From contig NZ_UFQO01000004.1 in the NCBI RefSeq assembly GCF_900497595.1, forward strand, positions 186,001-250,000: 64,000 nt of DNA. The letters are read 5' to 3'. Below the pieces are notes generated by a model. That model did no database searches and had not been told where the DNA came from. It was given only the letters and a program-made list of their open reading frames with translations. This DNA is from Treponema pectinovorum (GTDB lineage Bacteria; Spirochaetota; Spirochaetia; Treponematales; Treponemataceae). Shown one piece after another: positions 1-8,330 of this stretch. Positions within the stretch are counted from its first letter, which is position 1. The number at the start of each line of letters is the position of its first letter. Both the position numbers and the translations under genes were made by a program.

Positions 1-630
1 AAAATCTATTATACCTGTAAGATTTACTTTTGACGATAAAACATCTTCTGCAAGGTTGTAATAAACGGAATTTGTAAACGGAGAAATTGAATCGTATTTT
101 ATAGGCGAAATTTTCAATTCAGATTTTGCGATGTTCAATTTTGGCTGCGAAGTTAGGGTCTTTGTGTTTGATAATCCAAAAATCAAAACAGATTCGTTTT
201 TTAGAATACTTTTTGCAGGGATATCAAAATACGAAAAGTCAAAATCTGCAAATTCTGCTTTAAGATTTAACTGTCCATTAAATACGGGAACTTTAAAAAT
301 TCCGCGCGTTAAATAATACGGATTAACTTGGATGTCGAGATTGTAAGTATCTGGCGCAAAGATGATGTATTTTGTTTCGCTTTCTGTGCGCTTAATTCCG
401 TTTGAGTCTGTCGTTTCGTGATAACTTTTGTAAGGAACGGCAATGACAACGCCTTCAATCTGCGATTCGCCACCAAGAGGTTCTGTAATAGAGTCGACTG
501 CTTCGTCTTGATAGGTTTTTCTGTCGTAAATTAAATTTTTGATGAGCGAAATTGGAACTAAAAATAGCAATACCAAAACAAAAATCAACATAATTTTGAG
601 CGATGATTTTGAAACTTGTAATTTTTTCAT
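1..630 (-). CDS. creD: CreD family inner-membrane protein (partial, C-terminus outside window)
   Basis: The first 210 residues are present; the reading frame stays open to the left edge of the window. Start is the ATG at 630, preceded by a good AGGAGA ribosome site. A cytoplasmic Lys-rich start is followed by one hydrophobic segment (about residues 11-30), then the family-typical stretch ending in a VVIAVPYK motif and an extracytoplasmic beta-rich region with GIFKVPVFNGQL. This arrangement is that of CreD (Cet) inner-membrane proteins, whose exact function is unclear but which are linked to envelope stress in enterobacteria. No creBC partner is visible. Family call is seen in sequence; role is family knowledge. 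Confidence 0.8.
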   Translation of the reverse strand, partial: MKKLQVSKSSLKIMLIFVLVLLFLVPISLIKNLIYDRKTYQDEAVDSITEPLGGESQIEGVVIAVPYKSYHETTDSNGIKRTESETKYIIFAPDTYNLDIQVNPYYLTRGIFKVPVFNGQLNLKAEFADFDFSYFDIPAKSILKNESVLIFGLSNTKTLTSQPKLNIAKSELKISPIKYDSISPFTNSVYYNLAEDVLSSKVNLTGIIDF

Positions 631-873
631 TTTGTCTCCTAAAAAATTAAGTAAAAGAAGCGGACAATAAAAGGCGGTTCTTTTTACTGTGTTTTGTAAC
701 GCAGAAAAACAGCCTTACACAAGAAAGTTTGCAATAAAAAAGGCAAAATTTCAACTTGGATTTTGCATGGGGGATTGTTTGAAATTTTCAGTTGGCTTTA
801 ACATTTGTTTTGGATAGCAGGCAAACTGCAACGAGTAGGGGATAACAAAATCGTTTTTTTATTTTTATGATAT

Positions 874-1247
874 GGGCGGCTTTTTGTTGCATTTCACTTC
901 GTTTCATTTCACAAAAACCGTGCTTTCCGGAGTTGCGCTGTCGCTCCATTGGCTACGCCAACGCCTTTGGCGCTCCTGCAATCACTGCCGCAATGTTTGT
1001 AAGTCGCACGTCCATGTGCGACAAAAGCGACAAGGATTAGTTTCAAGAAAAACGTCCGTGTTTTTCTTGAATAGACAGTTTTTTGCAAAACTGTCTGCAA
1101 TGGTTCTAGGTCGCACGTCCATGTACGACAACGATTGGAGGGGCGGCGAAGCCGTCGACCGCAGGAGCAACGCGACGAGGACGATGAGCGTTAGCGAACC
1201 CCGCAAAGCGTGTTTTTTGCACAACGCAAGTGGAGCAAAAAGTCGCC
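874..1247. repeat. Dispersed palindromic element, copy 1 (longest copy)
   Basis: A GC-rich block in an AT-rich gap. It begins with GGGCGGCTTTTTG (874) and ends with CAAAAAGTCGCCC (1235-1247), which are inverted copies with one mismatch. Inside are three near-perfect hairpins: 1003-1022 (7-bp stem), 1042-1071 (12-bp stem) and 1074-1095 (9-bp stem, GACAGTTTT/AAAACTGTC). The left half closely matches the copy at 21567-21664. ORFs across it are shadows. The rest of the gap, 631-873, holds nothing recognisable. Confidence 0.75.
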
Positions 1248-1277
1248 CTGATAAAAAAAATTAGTTTTTTTTATCAG
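1248..1277. terminator. Perfect 13-bp hairpin at the edge of repeat copy 1
   Basis: CTGATA plus A-run (1248-1260), loop TTAG, then T-run plus ATCAG (1265-1277). It abuts the repeat end and a TTGACA (1278-1283) that could be the -35 box of the next gene. AT-rich but perfectly paired, with U-tract within the stem; could terminate in either direction. Confidence 0.5.
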
Positions 1278-1326
1278 TTGACATCTGTTTTTTTATATAG
1301 AAAATATTGGCGAGGTATGCATTAAA

Positions 1327-1800
1327 ATGAGACGAAAAGAGCGCGAAGTTACTGATATCGCTGAGATTAAGGATGTCTTGGACAGGTGTTTTGCTGTTCA
1401 TCTTGGTATTGTAGATGAGAAAAGAGTTTATGTTGTTCCCGTCAATTTTGGGTATGAAGAAATTGAAGGTAAGTATGTTTTTTATTTTCATGGAGCGAAG
1501 GCGGGGCGGAAATATGAACTTTTAAAAAATGGGGCGAATATCGGTTTTGAAAGCTGTGTTGATGAAAAACTTATGACGGCAGATTCTGCCTGTGGTTATT
1601 CCGCTTTTTATTCGAGCGTTATTGGCGAAGGTTATGCGAGTGAAATTTTGCAGACTGAAGAAAAAAAGAAAGCGCTGAATAAGATTATGTTTAAGTCTAC
1701 TGGCAATGACGACTGGAACTTTCCTTCTATTATGCTTTTAAAAGTTGCGGTTTTTAAAATTGAGGTTTCGTCTCTTTCGTGTAAAAAGCACAGGCAATAA
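1327..1800 (+). CDS. Pyridoxamine 5'-phosphate oxidase-related, Nim-like flavoprotein
   Basis: 157 residues beginning MRRKEREV, the hallmark opening of NimA/5-nitroimidazole-reductase-like members of the PNPOx-like split-barrel superfamily. Later signatures include VVPVNFGY (about 37-44), YFHGAKAGRK (about 54-63) and a C-terminal hydrophobic strand. Such proteins bind FMN and typically act as small oxidoreductases; physiological substrate is unknown. Stands alone, with a terminator right behind its stop. A TTGACA lies 44 nt upstream of the ATG, but no clean -10 or strong ribosome site is seen. Family is secure; any nitroimidazole-resistance role is only inference. Confidence 0.8.
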   Translation: MRRKEREVTDIAEIKDVLDRCFAVHLGIVDEKRVYVVPVNFGYEEIEGKYVFYFHGAKAGRKYELLKNGANIGFESCVDEKLMTADSACGYSAFYSSVIGEGYASEILQTEEKKKALNKIMFKSTGNDDWNFPSIMLLKVAVFKIEVSSLSCKKHRQ

Positions 1801-1842
1801 AAAATCCCAGCGTGGTAATTTTAACCGTGCTAGGATTTTTCA
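1801..1842. terminator. Bidirectional terminator hairpin between convergent genes
   Basis: AAAATCC...GGATTTTT stem starting immediately after the TAA of the Nim-like gene; inner bases AGC/GCT extend it with one mismatch. The T-run at 1836-1840 serves the plus-strand gene and the A-run serves the minus-strand outer-membrane gene ending at 1882. Confidence 0.7.
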
Positions 1843-1881
1843 TTCTGTTAAATTATAAAATGTAAAAAACGATAGAAAGGA

Positions 1882-3180
1882 CTACAGTGCAAAACGATAT
1901 GTTGCGCCCAAACTGAACATAAATACAGATTTATTCAATTTGAGTGAAGAATATTCTTCTTCAAAATATTTTGCGTACATTCCGCCAACTGTTATTTTTA
2001 AATCGTCGATAGGTGTAACTTCAACTCCTAAGCCTACGTTTACGCAGTTTAAAACTGGAGAGAAAGGATTGTTTGCTTTGTCGTTGTGTCCCTGTTTGCT
2101 GTACATAACGCCGGTAGAAGCGAGAACTGTTTTTGTGATTGTGTAATCTACGCCACCGCCCCATTCCCAAGTGTTGTTGTAGTCTGAATTTGTAGTTGAA
2201 AGTGCACTTCCAATGTTTGCCTGTTTATTAAAGTAATAGTTGAATGAAGTATTGATATACAAGGGTTTTGAAATTAGATAGCCAACGCCAGCGTTGATTT
2301 CTGCTGGCATGTCGCTGTCGAATTTCTTACCTTCTGTAATTCCAAGACCTGTAATCAAGTTTCCATCTGTGGAGTTAATCTTAACTTTCATCTTTGTTAT
2401 TGTTTTATATTGAAGAGCAACATCTAGACCTTCGATTGGTTTTGCATGAACTCCAAATACTCCTCCAATTCCAAAACCAGAAGCTTTGTAGCCAGTTTCT
2501 CCAGAGGAGCCGTTTACAGTAGACCACGCTGCTGCCGAAGAAGAAAGCGACATTCTCTGGTTTGCCTGCAAAAGTCTTACTGCCGCAGAAAAAGCAAACA
2601 TGTCGTTTAATTTGTAAGACGCACCAATGTTTTCTCCGTAAGTTACTGAGTAAACTTTAAGGTCATGAGCATTTGCAATTGATGCTGCTATTGCGTTTGC
2701 TGTTGCTGCCGGTTGACCTGCTGCAATCAATTTTGCTGAGATTCCGCTATAAAGCAAAGGTTTTGTTACTGCTGTTCCGTCTTTATATTCAAGGGACCCG
2801 CCACCGCCTGCAACTTGGAATGTTGCAAAAAAGCCGAATGGACCGTGTTTGTAAACTGCTTCCACATTTGGATAGAGAAATACATTTTCTTTGTCTTCAA
2901 ATTTAGCACCGTTAGCAATAAGAGGAGTTGTACCACCGTTGTAATTATGCCAGTAATTTTTAAATACAAACTGGTTTCCAACTTCGAGGTAAAGTCCGTC
3001 TGTCATAAAACCAGTTCCTGCTATGTTGTAAAGTGCAGCTTCTGGTCTTACAGATTCTGTATTGCGGCTAGGATTTCTTAAATATCCTGAACTAAGGTTT
3101 GTTTTGCTGTCTATACCTCCAGCAAAAACAATTCCTGCAAAAACTGCAGAGAAAATTGCGGATGCAAAAATCTTTTTCAT
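1882..3180 (-). CDS. FadL/OmpP1-type outer-membrane protein
   Basis: 432 residues. Start chosen at 3180 (MKKIFAS...) because AGGAGA lies 7 nt upstream; the longer frame would start inside that site. A signal peptide (about 1-22, ending GIVFA) is followed by an N-terminal plug-like motif with NPSRN and RPEAALYNIAGTGF, typical of OmpP1/FadL/TodX hydrophobic-compound channels, where the motif is usually D.A.YNPAG. The rest is amphipathic beta strands, with an aromatic end YRFAL. Predicted to sit in the outer membrane and pass hydrophobic solutes such as fatty acids. Substrate not deducible. Monocistronic. Confidence 0.75.
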   Translation of the reverse strand: MKKIFASAIFSAVFAGIVFAGGIDSKTNLSSGYLRNPSRNTESVRPEAALYNIAGTGFMTDGLYLEVGNQFVFKNYWHNYNGGTTPLIANGAKFEDKENVFLYPNVEAVYKHGPFGFFATFQVAGGGGSLEYKDGTAVTKPLLYSGISAKLIAAGQPAATANAIAASIANAHDLKVYSVTYGENIGASYKLNDMFAFSAAVRLLQANQRMSLSSSAAAWSTVNGSSGETGYKASGFGIGGVFGVHAKPIEGLDVALQYKTITKMKVKINSTDGNLITGLGITEGKKFDSDMPAEINAGVGYLISKPLYINTSFNYYFNKQANIGSALSTTNSDYNNTWEWGGGVDYTITKTVLASTGVMYSKQGHNDKANNPFSPVLNCVNVGLGVEVTPIDDLKITVGGMYAKYFEEEYSSLKLNKSVFMFSLGATYRFAL

Positions 3181-3280
3181 AATTTGTTCTCCTAACAAAG
3201 TTTGAAACTAAAACTTCCAAAATCGACGATGGTCTTTTTTTTTAAGTTCTTAATTTTTTATCAAACTTGTTTAAAATATT

Positions 3281-3311
3281 AAAATGACATTATTATAAAA
3301 AGTGTCATTTT
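3281..3311. promoter_or_regulatory. 9-bp inverted repeat between outer-membrane gene and radical SAM gene
   Basis: AAAATGACA (3281-3289) and TGTCATTTT (3303-3311), perfectly complementary with a 13-nt spacer. It lies 100 nt upstream of the FadL-like gene and downstream of the radical SAM gene, so it may be an operator for the first or a terminator for the second; sequence alone does not decide. Confidence 0.35.
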
Positions 3312-3386
3312 GTAAAGCAATTTTATTGAATTTTTGCTCAGGTTGTCTAGTGTGGGAAAAATTTATAATTGATTATTTGTTGTTTT

Positions 3387-4277
3387 TTATTTTGATTGTA
3401 AATCGCACAAAAAATCGCAAAAGGTGCAGATGTCGTCGGTGCGTTTTTTGTCTGGCAAGAGAATTCCGTTTTTTTCGAATCGTTTTGCAGACTTTAATAA
3501 ACCTTCGTCATAACAAAAGTGAATCATTCTATTTTCTTTTGATTTTTTCATTATGTCACAAAAACTGTCCGTTGCTATGTTTCCTATAAAAAGGGCTGGG
3601 TTTTCGTTTGCAAAACCGCAGCAGGGAGCAACGTTTCCGTCTGCATGAATGAATAAAATCTGTCCAGGTCCTTCGCAAAAGTCGTCGTGGAACCATTTTT
3701 TGCTCTGCCAACCGCGCAAATCTTTTCCTCTAAAAGATTGAGGAAGAATGTAAACTTCTGCACAAAAATCTTCTGCAAGGATATCGAGCTCTTTTTCAAG
3801 CTGTGCGGATTTTTCTTCTTTCAAAGTTGAATCTGCAACCGCCTGCACATTAAGCGATTCTTCTCCGAAAATCGAATTTACATGTTTTGCAAAAATTTTT
3901 ATCCGTTCAAAATCTTGATTGTGAAACGAGTCGTAGCTCAAACCAATTTTTCCGTCGTAGCCAGAGTCGTATATTCGCTTTAATTTTGAATAGAGTTCTT
4001 CTTCTGTCTTCCACCAGTCGCCGTTCGTCATTATTTGGTCAAAGCAAAATTCCTCTTTAACTGCTTTTTGTATGAGTTTTAATAAAAAATCCTCATATAA
4101 AAATGGCTCTCCACCAGAAAAACCGATTTTATATATAGAAGTATTTTTGCAGGAATCCAAAAATTTGCTTGCAGTTTCTATATTCAATCTCTTGGGCGAG
4201 CGTTTTACAAAGCAGTGTGGGCAGTTGAGATTGCATTCTTGCGTTGTTGCAAAAATGATTTGCGTCGGTTCAAACAT
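3387..4277 (-). CDS. Radical SAM protein with C-terminal extra-cluster cysteines
   Basis: 296 residues. The CxxxCxxC iron-sulfur motif is Cys15, Cys19, Cys22 (CNLNCPHC), followed by the SAM-binding GFSGGEPF. C-terminal cysteines (CCGFAN about 220, CTFCDFLC near the end) resemble a SPASM/twitch auxiliary-cluster region. Such enzymes perform radical modifications of peptides or small molecules; no precursor peptide or maturation partner is adjacent, so substrate is unknown. No Shine-Dalgarno is present; TATATT lies 6 nt before the ATG, suggesting a leaderless mRNA. Confidence 0.75.
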   Translation of the reverse strand: MFEPTQIIFATTQECNLNCPHCFVKRSPKRLNIETASKFLDSCKNTSIYKIGFSGGEPFLYEDFLLKLIQKAVKEEFCFDQIMTNGDWWKTEEELYSKLKRIYDSGYDGKIGLSYDSFHNQDFERIKIFAKHVNSIFGEESLNVQAVADSTLKEEKSAQLEKELDILAEDFCAEVYILPQSFRGKDLRGWQSKKWFHDDFCEGPGQILFIHADGNVAPCCGFANENPALFIGNIATDSFCDIMKKSKENRMIHFCYDEGLLKSAKRFEKNGILLPDKKRTDDICTFCDFLCDLQSK

Positions 4278-4283
4278 AAAAAG

Positions 4284-4289
4284 AATATA
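4284..4289 (-). promoter_or_regulatory. -10 box of radical SAM gene, leaderless type
   Basis: TATATT on the minus strand ends 6 nt before the ATG at 4277, with TCGAAT 17 nt further upstream as a weak -35. There is no ribosome site, so the transcript would start at or next to the start codon. Confidence 0.4.
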
Positions 4290-4542
4290 ACATTAAACGA
4301 CTTTTAATTCGAGATATGCGGGTTTTATCCAGAAGTTTACAAAGATGAACGATAAAAATCCGTCACAACTTTGCCTTCAAAAAATGAATCGTGCAAAACC
4401 AGACGATTGAATTTGTATTCATTTATTATTATGATTTTTAAAGTCTGTTGTGTTTGGCTATCAAAATGTCAAATCGACAGAACGGCTTAAAATCAATTTT
4501 TATATTGATTTTTCTATTAGACTTTTTTTATTGGAGAAAAAA

Positions 4543-5814
4543 ATGATAAAGACAGTAAAAGATGTAGATTTAAAAGGTAAACGCATAATAATGCGCGTTG
4601 ATTTTAACGTTCCTATGAAAGACGGCGTTGTTCAGGACGACACTCGCATAATGGCTGCTCTGCCAACAATAAAATACATCCTTGAACAAGAGCCTCGCTC
4701 GCTTGTTTTGATGAGCCACTTGGGCGACCCAAAAAAAGATGTAAAAAAAGCACAGGAAAAGGCAGAAAAGGCAGGAAAAACCTGGACAGATGCCGACACT
4801 CAAAAATTCATTGACGGCAAAAACCGCATGAAACCTGTTGTAGACTATTTTGCTTCAAAACTTGGAAAAGAAGTTGTATTTCTTAGCGACGCACTTGGCC
4901 AAAAACAGGCAATAGATTCACTTCCAAATGGAGCAGTTGCGATGCTCGAGAATGTGCGCTTTCACAAAGAAGAAACTTCTAAAGACGACAGCGAGCGCGA
5001 AGCAATGGCAAAAGAACTCGCTTCTTACGGCGACATCTTTGTAAACGACGCCTTTGGAACAGCACATCGCGATCAGGCTTCCACAGCAACAATCGCAAAG
5101 TTTATGAAAACTCAGCCTGTTGGTGGATTTTTAATGGAAAAAGAAGTTAAGTACATAGAGCCAATGGTAAAAAATCCTCCAAAACCACAAGTTGCAATAA
5201 TCGGCGGTGCAAAGGTTTCTTCTAAAATTGCAGTCCTTGAATCCCTCTTAAAAAATGCTTCTGCTTTGATAATTGGCGGAGGAATGGCATACACATTCTT
5301 AAAAGCACAGGGGCATTCGGTTGGTAAATCTCTCGTAGAAGATGACTTTATCGATACTGCAAAAAAACTTCTTGCAGATGCAAAAGCAAAGGACGTAAAA
5401 ATTGTCCTTCCAGTAGACCACGTTGCTGCTACAGAGTTCTCTCCAGATGCAAAACCTGTTGCCGTTGATTCAATCGATATACCAGCAGACCTTATGGCAA
5501 TGGATGTTGGTCCAAAAACTGTTGAAGAATACAAGAAAGTTCTTTCCACTGCAAAATCAATCGTATGGAACGGACCTGTTGGCGTTTTTGAATTTGACGC
5601 ATTCGCAAAGGGAACTCAAGAAGTTGCACAGCTCGTCGCAGAAGCAACTGGCAGAGGTGCAATGACCGTAGTAGGCGGAGGAGATTCTGTCGCTGCTGTA
5701 AACAAATTCAATCTTGCAGACAAAATGAGCCATGTTTCTACAGGTGGCGGTGCTTCACTTGAATTTTTGGAAGGCAAAACTCTTCCAGGAATCGCAATTC
5801 TCGCGACAAAATAA
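4543..5814 (+). CDS. pgk: Phosphoglycerate kinase
   Basis: 423 residues, usual length. Converts 1,3-bisphosphoglycerate and ADP to 3-phosphoglycerate and ATP in glycolysis. Seen motifs: RVDFNVP substrate-binding region near the start, [22 protein letters not shown], the hinge region [11 protein letters not shown] and the C-terminal GGGDSVAAV and [13 protein letters not shown]. Start is the ATG at 4543 with TTGGAG upstream; the frame extends 93 nt further 5' but that part lacks the family pattern. Encoded 0.5 kb ahead of tpiA with a repeat and a promoter between, so probably separate units. Confidence 0.97.
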   Translation: MIKTVKDVDLKGKRIIMRVDFNVPMKDGVVQDDTRIMAALPTIKYILEQEPRSLVLMSHLGDPKKDVKKAQEKAEKAGKTWTDADTQKFIDGKNRMKPVVDYFASKLGKEVVFLSDALGQKQAIDSLPNGAVAMLENVRFHKEETSKDDSEREAMAKELASYGDIFVNDAFGTAHRDQASTATIAKFMKTQPVGGFLMEKEVKYIEPMVKNPPKPQVAIIGGAKVSSKIAVLESLLKNASALIIGGGMAYTFLKAQGHSVGKSLVEDDFIDTAKKLLADAKAKDVKIVLPVDHVAATEFSPDAKPVAVDSIDIPADLMAMDVGPKTVEEYKKVLSTAKSIVWNGPVGVFEFDAFAKGTQEVAQLVAEATGRGAMTVVGGGDSVAAVNKFNLADKMSHVSTGGGASLEFLEGKTLPGIAILATK

Positions 5815-5830
5815 TTCAAGCCTGCAAAAA

Positions 5831-5862
5831 ATGCTCCTAAAAAAACGCAATTTTAGAAGCAT
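5831..5862 (+). terminator. Hairpin after pgk
   Basis: ATGCTCCTAAAA (5831-5842) pairs with TTTTAGAAGCAT (5851-5862) with one mismatch. The following AAAATTT is a poor U-tract, so termination is plausible rather than certain. Confidence 0.4.
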
Positions 5863-5888
5863 AAAATTTAAAGCCTGATTTTTTATTT

Positions 5889-6151
5889 GGGCGGCTTTTT
5901 GCTTGCGCAAAAATCAGGCTTTGCAGGGTTCCGCTATCGCCGCACAGGACGTGCGACCTACAAAAGTTGCAGACAGTTTTGCAAAAAACTGTCTGTTAAA
6001 GAAAAACACGGAAGTTTTTCTTTAACCCAATCCTTGCCGCACAAGATGTGCGACCTACAAAAGTTGCAGACAGTTTTGTAAGAACTGTCCGTTCAAGAAA
6101 AACACGGAGGTTTTTCTTTAAACCCAATCCTTGCCGCTAAGGTCTGACGCA
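5889..6151. repeat. Dispersed palindromic element, copy 2, with a 97-bp tandem duplication
   Basis: Begins GGGCGGCTTTTTG at 5889. It contains two consecutive 97-bp units (5939-6035 and 6036-6132), each beginning GCCGCACA, carrying a GTGCG-type hairpin, a GACAGTTTT hairpin and a long A/T-rich hairpin around AAACACGG, and ending CCCAATCCTT. A third unit start (GCCGC) is cut off at 6133. It fills most of the pgk-tpiA gap; no gene is seen there. Confidence 0.75.
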
Positions 6152-6252
6152 AGGTGCGATTTCCTTTCATAACATAACTCGCCAGTTTCAAAATTTACAT
6201 TCAAAAGTTAAAACTTATGTGACTCAAAGCGTATACAATCGCTCGCTTTTTT

Positions 6253-6281
6253 TTGACATTACATCTTTTTAATATTAAAAT
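6253..6281 (+). promoter_or_regulatory. Sigma-70-type promoter of tpiA
   Basis: TTGACA (6253-6258), 17-nt spacer, TAAAAT (6276-6281); near-consensus. Start codon is 44 nt downstream. Confidence 0.65.
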
Positions 6282-6324
6282 TACGTACTTCTATCGTGTT
6301 ATTGATTGAATTTTGGAGGAAAAA

Positions 6325-7071
6325 ATGCGCTCAACTTATATCGCCGGCAACTGGAAAATGAACATGGAAAAGCAAAGTTCTATAAATCTCGTAAAGGAAC
6401 TTGTTTCCAGTTTGGGCGATTGCAAAAATAAAGTTATGATTGCTCCTCCTTTTGTCTATTTAGATGCAATTTCTTCTTTAGTAAAAGGTACAAATATTTT
6501 ACTTGGTGCTCAAAATTGTGCTGCAACAGATAATGGAGCGCACACAGGCGAAATCTCCGTAAACATGCTCAAAGATTTAGGCGTTCAGGTTGTAATCCTT
6601 GGGCATTCAGAGCGCAGATATGAATTTGGCGAATGTGATGAACTTATAAATATGAAAGTTTTGCGAGCGTTGGCTTCTGGCTTAGACGTTATAATCTGCA
6701 TTGGAGAGTTGCTTGCACAAAGGGAAGTCGGCAGGGCGGAAAAAGTCTGCGAGCGTCAGTTAAATTCTGCCTTGCTCGGTGTTTCTAAAGAACAGCTTTC
6801 TCATGTTACAATCGCATACGAGCCAGTATGGGCTATTGGAACAGGAAAAACTGCAACTCCAAACGATGCACAGCAGATTCACAATTATGCACGCAAAGTT
6901 ATTGCAAAAATGTATGATAAAGAAGCAAGCGAAAACATAATCATTCAATATGGCGGTTCAATGAATGTAAAAAATTACAAAGATTTGCTTGCTCAAGAAG
7001 ATGTTGACGGTGGATTGATAGGTGGAGCAGCGTTAAAAGCCGAAACTTTTATTCCAATCTGCAACGGCTGA
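6325..7071 (+). CDS. tpiA: Triosephosphate isomerase
   Basis: 248 residues. Interconverts dihydroxyacetone phosphate and glyceraldehyde-3-phosphate. Catalytic landmarks are all visible: AGNWKMN (Lys near residue 12), GHSERR (electrophilic His), AYEPVWAIGTGKTA (catalytic Glu) and YGGSMN phosphate-binding loop. Start at ATG 6325 after TTGGAGGA; the TTG-initiated four-residue extension overlaps that ribosome site and is rejected. Own promoter at 6253. It is followed after 138 nt by rpsP. Confidence 0.97.
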   Translation: MRSTYIAGNWKMNMEKQSSINLVKELVSSLGDCKNKVMIAPPFVYLDAISSLVKGTNILLGAQNCAATDNGAHTGEISVNMLKDLGVQVVILGHSERRYEFGECDELINMKVLRALASGLDVIICIGELLAQREVGRAEKVCERQLNSALLGVSKEQLSHVTIAYEPVWAIGTGKTATPNDAQQIHNYARKVIAKMYDKEASENIIIQYGGSMNVKNYKDLLAQEDVDGGLIGGAALKAETFIPICNG

Positions 7072-7182
7072 GTTTTCATTTTTCTAATCGTATTGATTAA
7101 ATCATTTTAAAAGAATAAAATACTTTCCATTCTGCATTGGTGTTTTTATGCCCTGTGGATAATTTTCTCATCAATTTTAGGA

Positions 7183-7194
7183 CTTGCTAGCAAG
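7183..7194 (+). promoter_or_regulatory. Palindrome directly upstream of the rpsP ribosome site
   Basis: CTTGCTAGCAAG is a perfect 12-base palindrome ending 3 nt before TTGGAGG. It could be a small regulatory hairpin or chance; no known r-protein leader is recognised. Confidence 0.25.
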
Positions 7195-7209
7195 CCCTTG
7201 GAGGATAAA

Positions 7210-7452
7210 GTGGTCAAAATAAGACTCAAGAAATTCGGTACAAAAAAGCGTCCAGCGTACCGCATCGTAGTGCAGGATTCACGCAAACCTCGTGACGGCA
7301 CAACAATAGAAGAGATTGGAACTTACGATCCAATTTCTGCTGGCGAACAGTTTACTGTAAATGAAGAACGCGCAAAGTACTGGGTTAGCGTAGGAGCTCA
7401 ACCTACTGACATGGTTCGCAAACTTTTCAGTACAAAAGGTCTTAACAAATAA
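7210..7452 (+). CDS. rpsP: 30S ribosomal protein S16
   Basis: 80 residues; the N-terminal VKIRLKKFGTKKRP and RIVVQDSRKPRDG are family signatures. Start is GTG at 7210, which has TTGGAGGA 3-12 nt upstream; the earlier TTG overlaps that site. First gene of the rpsP-khpA-rimM-trmD-rplS block found in many bacteria, which couples ribosome parts with 16S maturation and tRNA m1G37 methylation. Confidence 0.96.
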   Translation: MVKIRLKKFGTKKRPAYRIVVQDSRKPRDGTTIEEIGTYDPISAGEQFTVNEERAKYWVSVGAQPTDMVRKLFSTKGLNK

Positions 7453-7472
7453 TCAAACGGGAGTAACGAGGA

Positions 7473-7706
7473 ATGGAAAAAGACCTGATTGAATACATTG
7501 CAAAATCATTGGTCGATGATCCTAGTGCAGTCTCGGTAACAGAAACCGAGGGTGAACGTGGTTCTGTATTGGAACTCCGTGTTGCCCAGGGCGATATTGG
7601 TAAGGTGATTGGCAAATACGGTCGTATTGCAAAAGCATTGAGGACTGTTTTAAGCGCTTCTTCTTCAAAAGATGGAAGACGCTGTAGTCTGGAAATTTTG
7701 GATTAG
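7473..7706 (+). CDS. khpA: KH-domain RNA-binding protein KhpA
   Basis: 77 residues, one type-II KH domain. The GxxG loop is visible as GKYG within DIGKVIGKYGRIAKALRT (about 43-60). Position between rpsP and rimM is the conserved place of KhpA/YlqC. In other bacteria it forms a dimer with KhpB and binds many RNAs. Start ATG follows GGAGTAACGAGG. Confidence 0.92.
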   Translation: MEKDLIEYIAKSLVDDPSAVSVTETEGERGSVLELRVAQGDIGKVIGKYGRIAKALRTVLSASSSKDGRRCSLEILD

Positions 7707-7711
7707 TTTTC

Positions 7712-8326
7712 ATGACAGAACAGTTTATTGTTGGTTTTATTCGTGGCTCGCATGGAGTTTCGGGTAATATGAAAATTGAAAGTGCTTCTGGCGAATATGA
7801 GCATTTCTATTCAATGAAAGAAGTTACTTTGAGGGACGGCAAAACAGGAGATTCAAAGGTTTTTAAAGTTGAATCTTTAAAGGTCGGTGCTGACACCTTG
7901 TATTTAAAACTTGTAGGTATAGATTCCTCCGAAGATGTTCGTAAGCTCAACGGATGGCAGATTGTTGTACCTCGAAAATATGCCAAAAAACTCGGCAAAA
8001 ACGAGTGGTATGTTGAAGACCTAAAAAATTGTGCCTTGGATTTTTATCCTGAACAGGCAAAAGACGGATTGGCAGTTTGGACTGCGCCTGCTGTCGGTAA
8101 GGCTGTAACAGTGGGAACAATCACAGACGTAATAGAAGGCGGTTCTGGAAATCTCTTAGAGATTTTGCTGGCCGAGAATTGTGATTTGCTTGAAAAAAGC
8201 GTTGAATCTTCTACAAAAAAAGGAAAGAGGCGAACGGTTTATGTTCCGTTTAATCCAAACTTTGTAAGAAATGTCGATGTAAAAAACAAGCACATTCAGT
8301 TGATGCACCTCTGGATTCTAGAGTAA
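7712..8326 (+). CDS. rimM: 16S rRNA processing factor RimM
   Basis: 204 residues. N-terminal GFIRGSHGVSGNMKIES matches the RimM beta-barrel start; NEWYVEDLKNC opens the PRC-barrel half; the end VPFNPNFVRNVDVKNKHIQL is typical. Assists assembly of the 30S head through S19. It has a slightly long middle insertion (about residues 115-135, Ala/Val-rich and predicted loop). Starts 5 nt after khpA ends, so translationally linked. Confidence 0.94.
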   Translation: MTEQFIVGFIRGSHGVSGNMKIESASGEYEHFYSMKEVTLRDGKTGDSKVFKVESLKVGADTLYLKLVGIDSSEDVRKLNGWQIVVPRKYAKKLGKNEWYVEDLKNCALDFYPEQAKDGLAVWTAPAVGKAVTVGTITDVIEGGSGNLLEILLAENCDLLEKSVESSTKKGKRRTVYVPFNPNFVRNVDVKNKHIQLMHLWILE

Positions 8327-8330
8327 TTCT

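Noticed and set aside
872-1264. ORFs over repeat copy 1 on both strands (also 5887-6081, 22356-22913 and 30762-31142)
   Set aside because: They follow the palindromic repeats or lie opposite real genes, and their protein sequences change with every repeat copy.
4489-4512. AAAATCAAT / ATTGATTTTT hairpin as an attenuator of pgk
   Set aside because: Nearly all A-T pairs, so too weak to support a terminator call.
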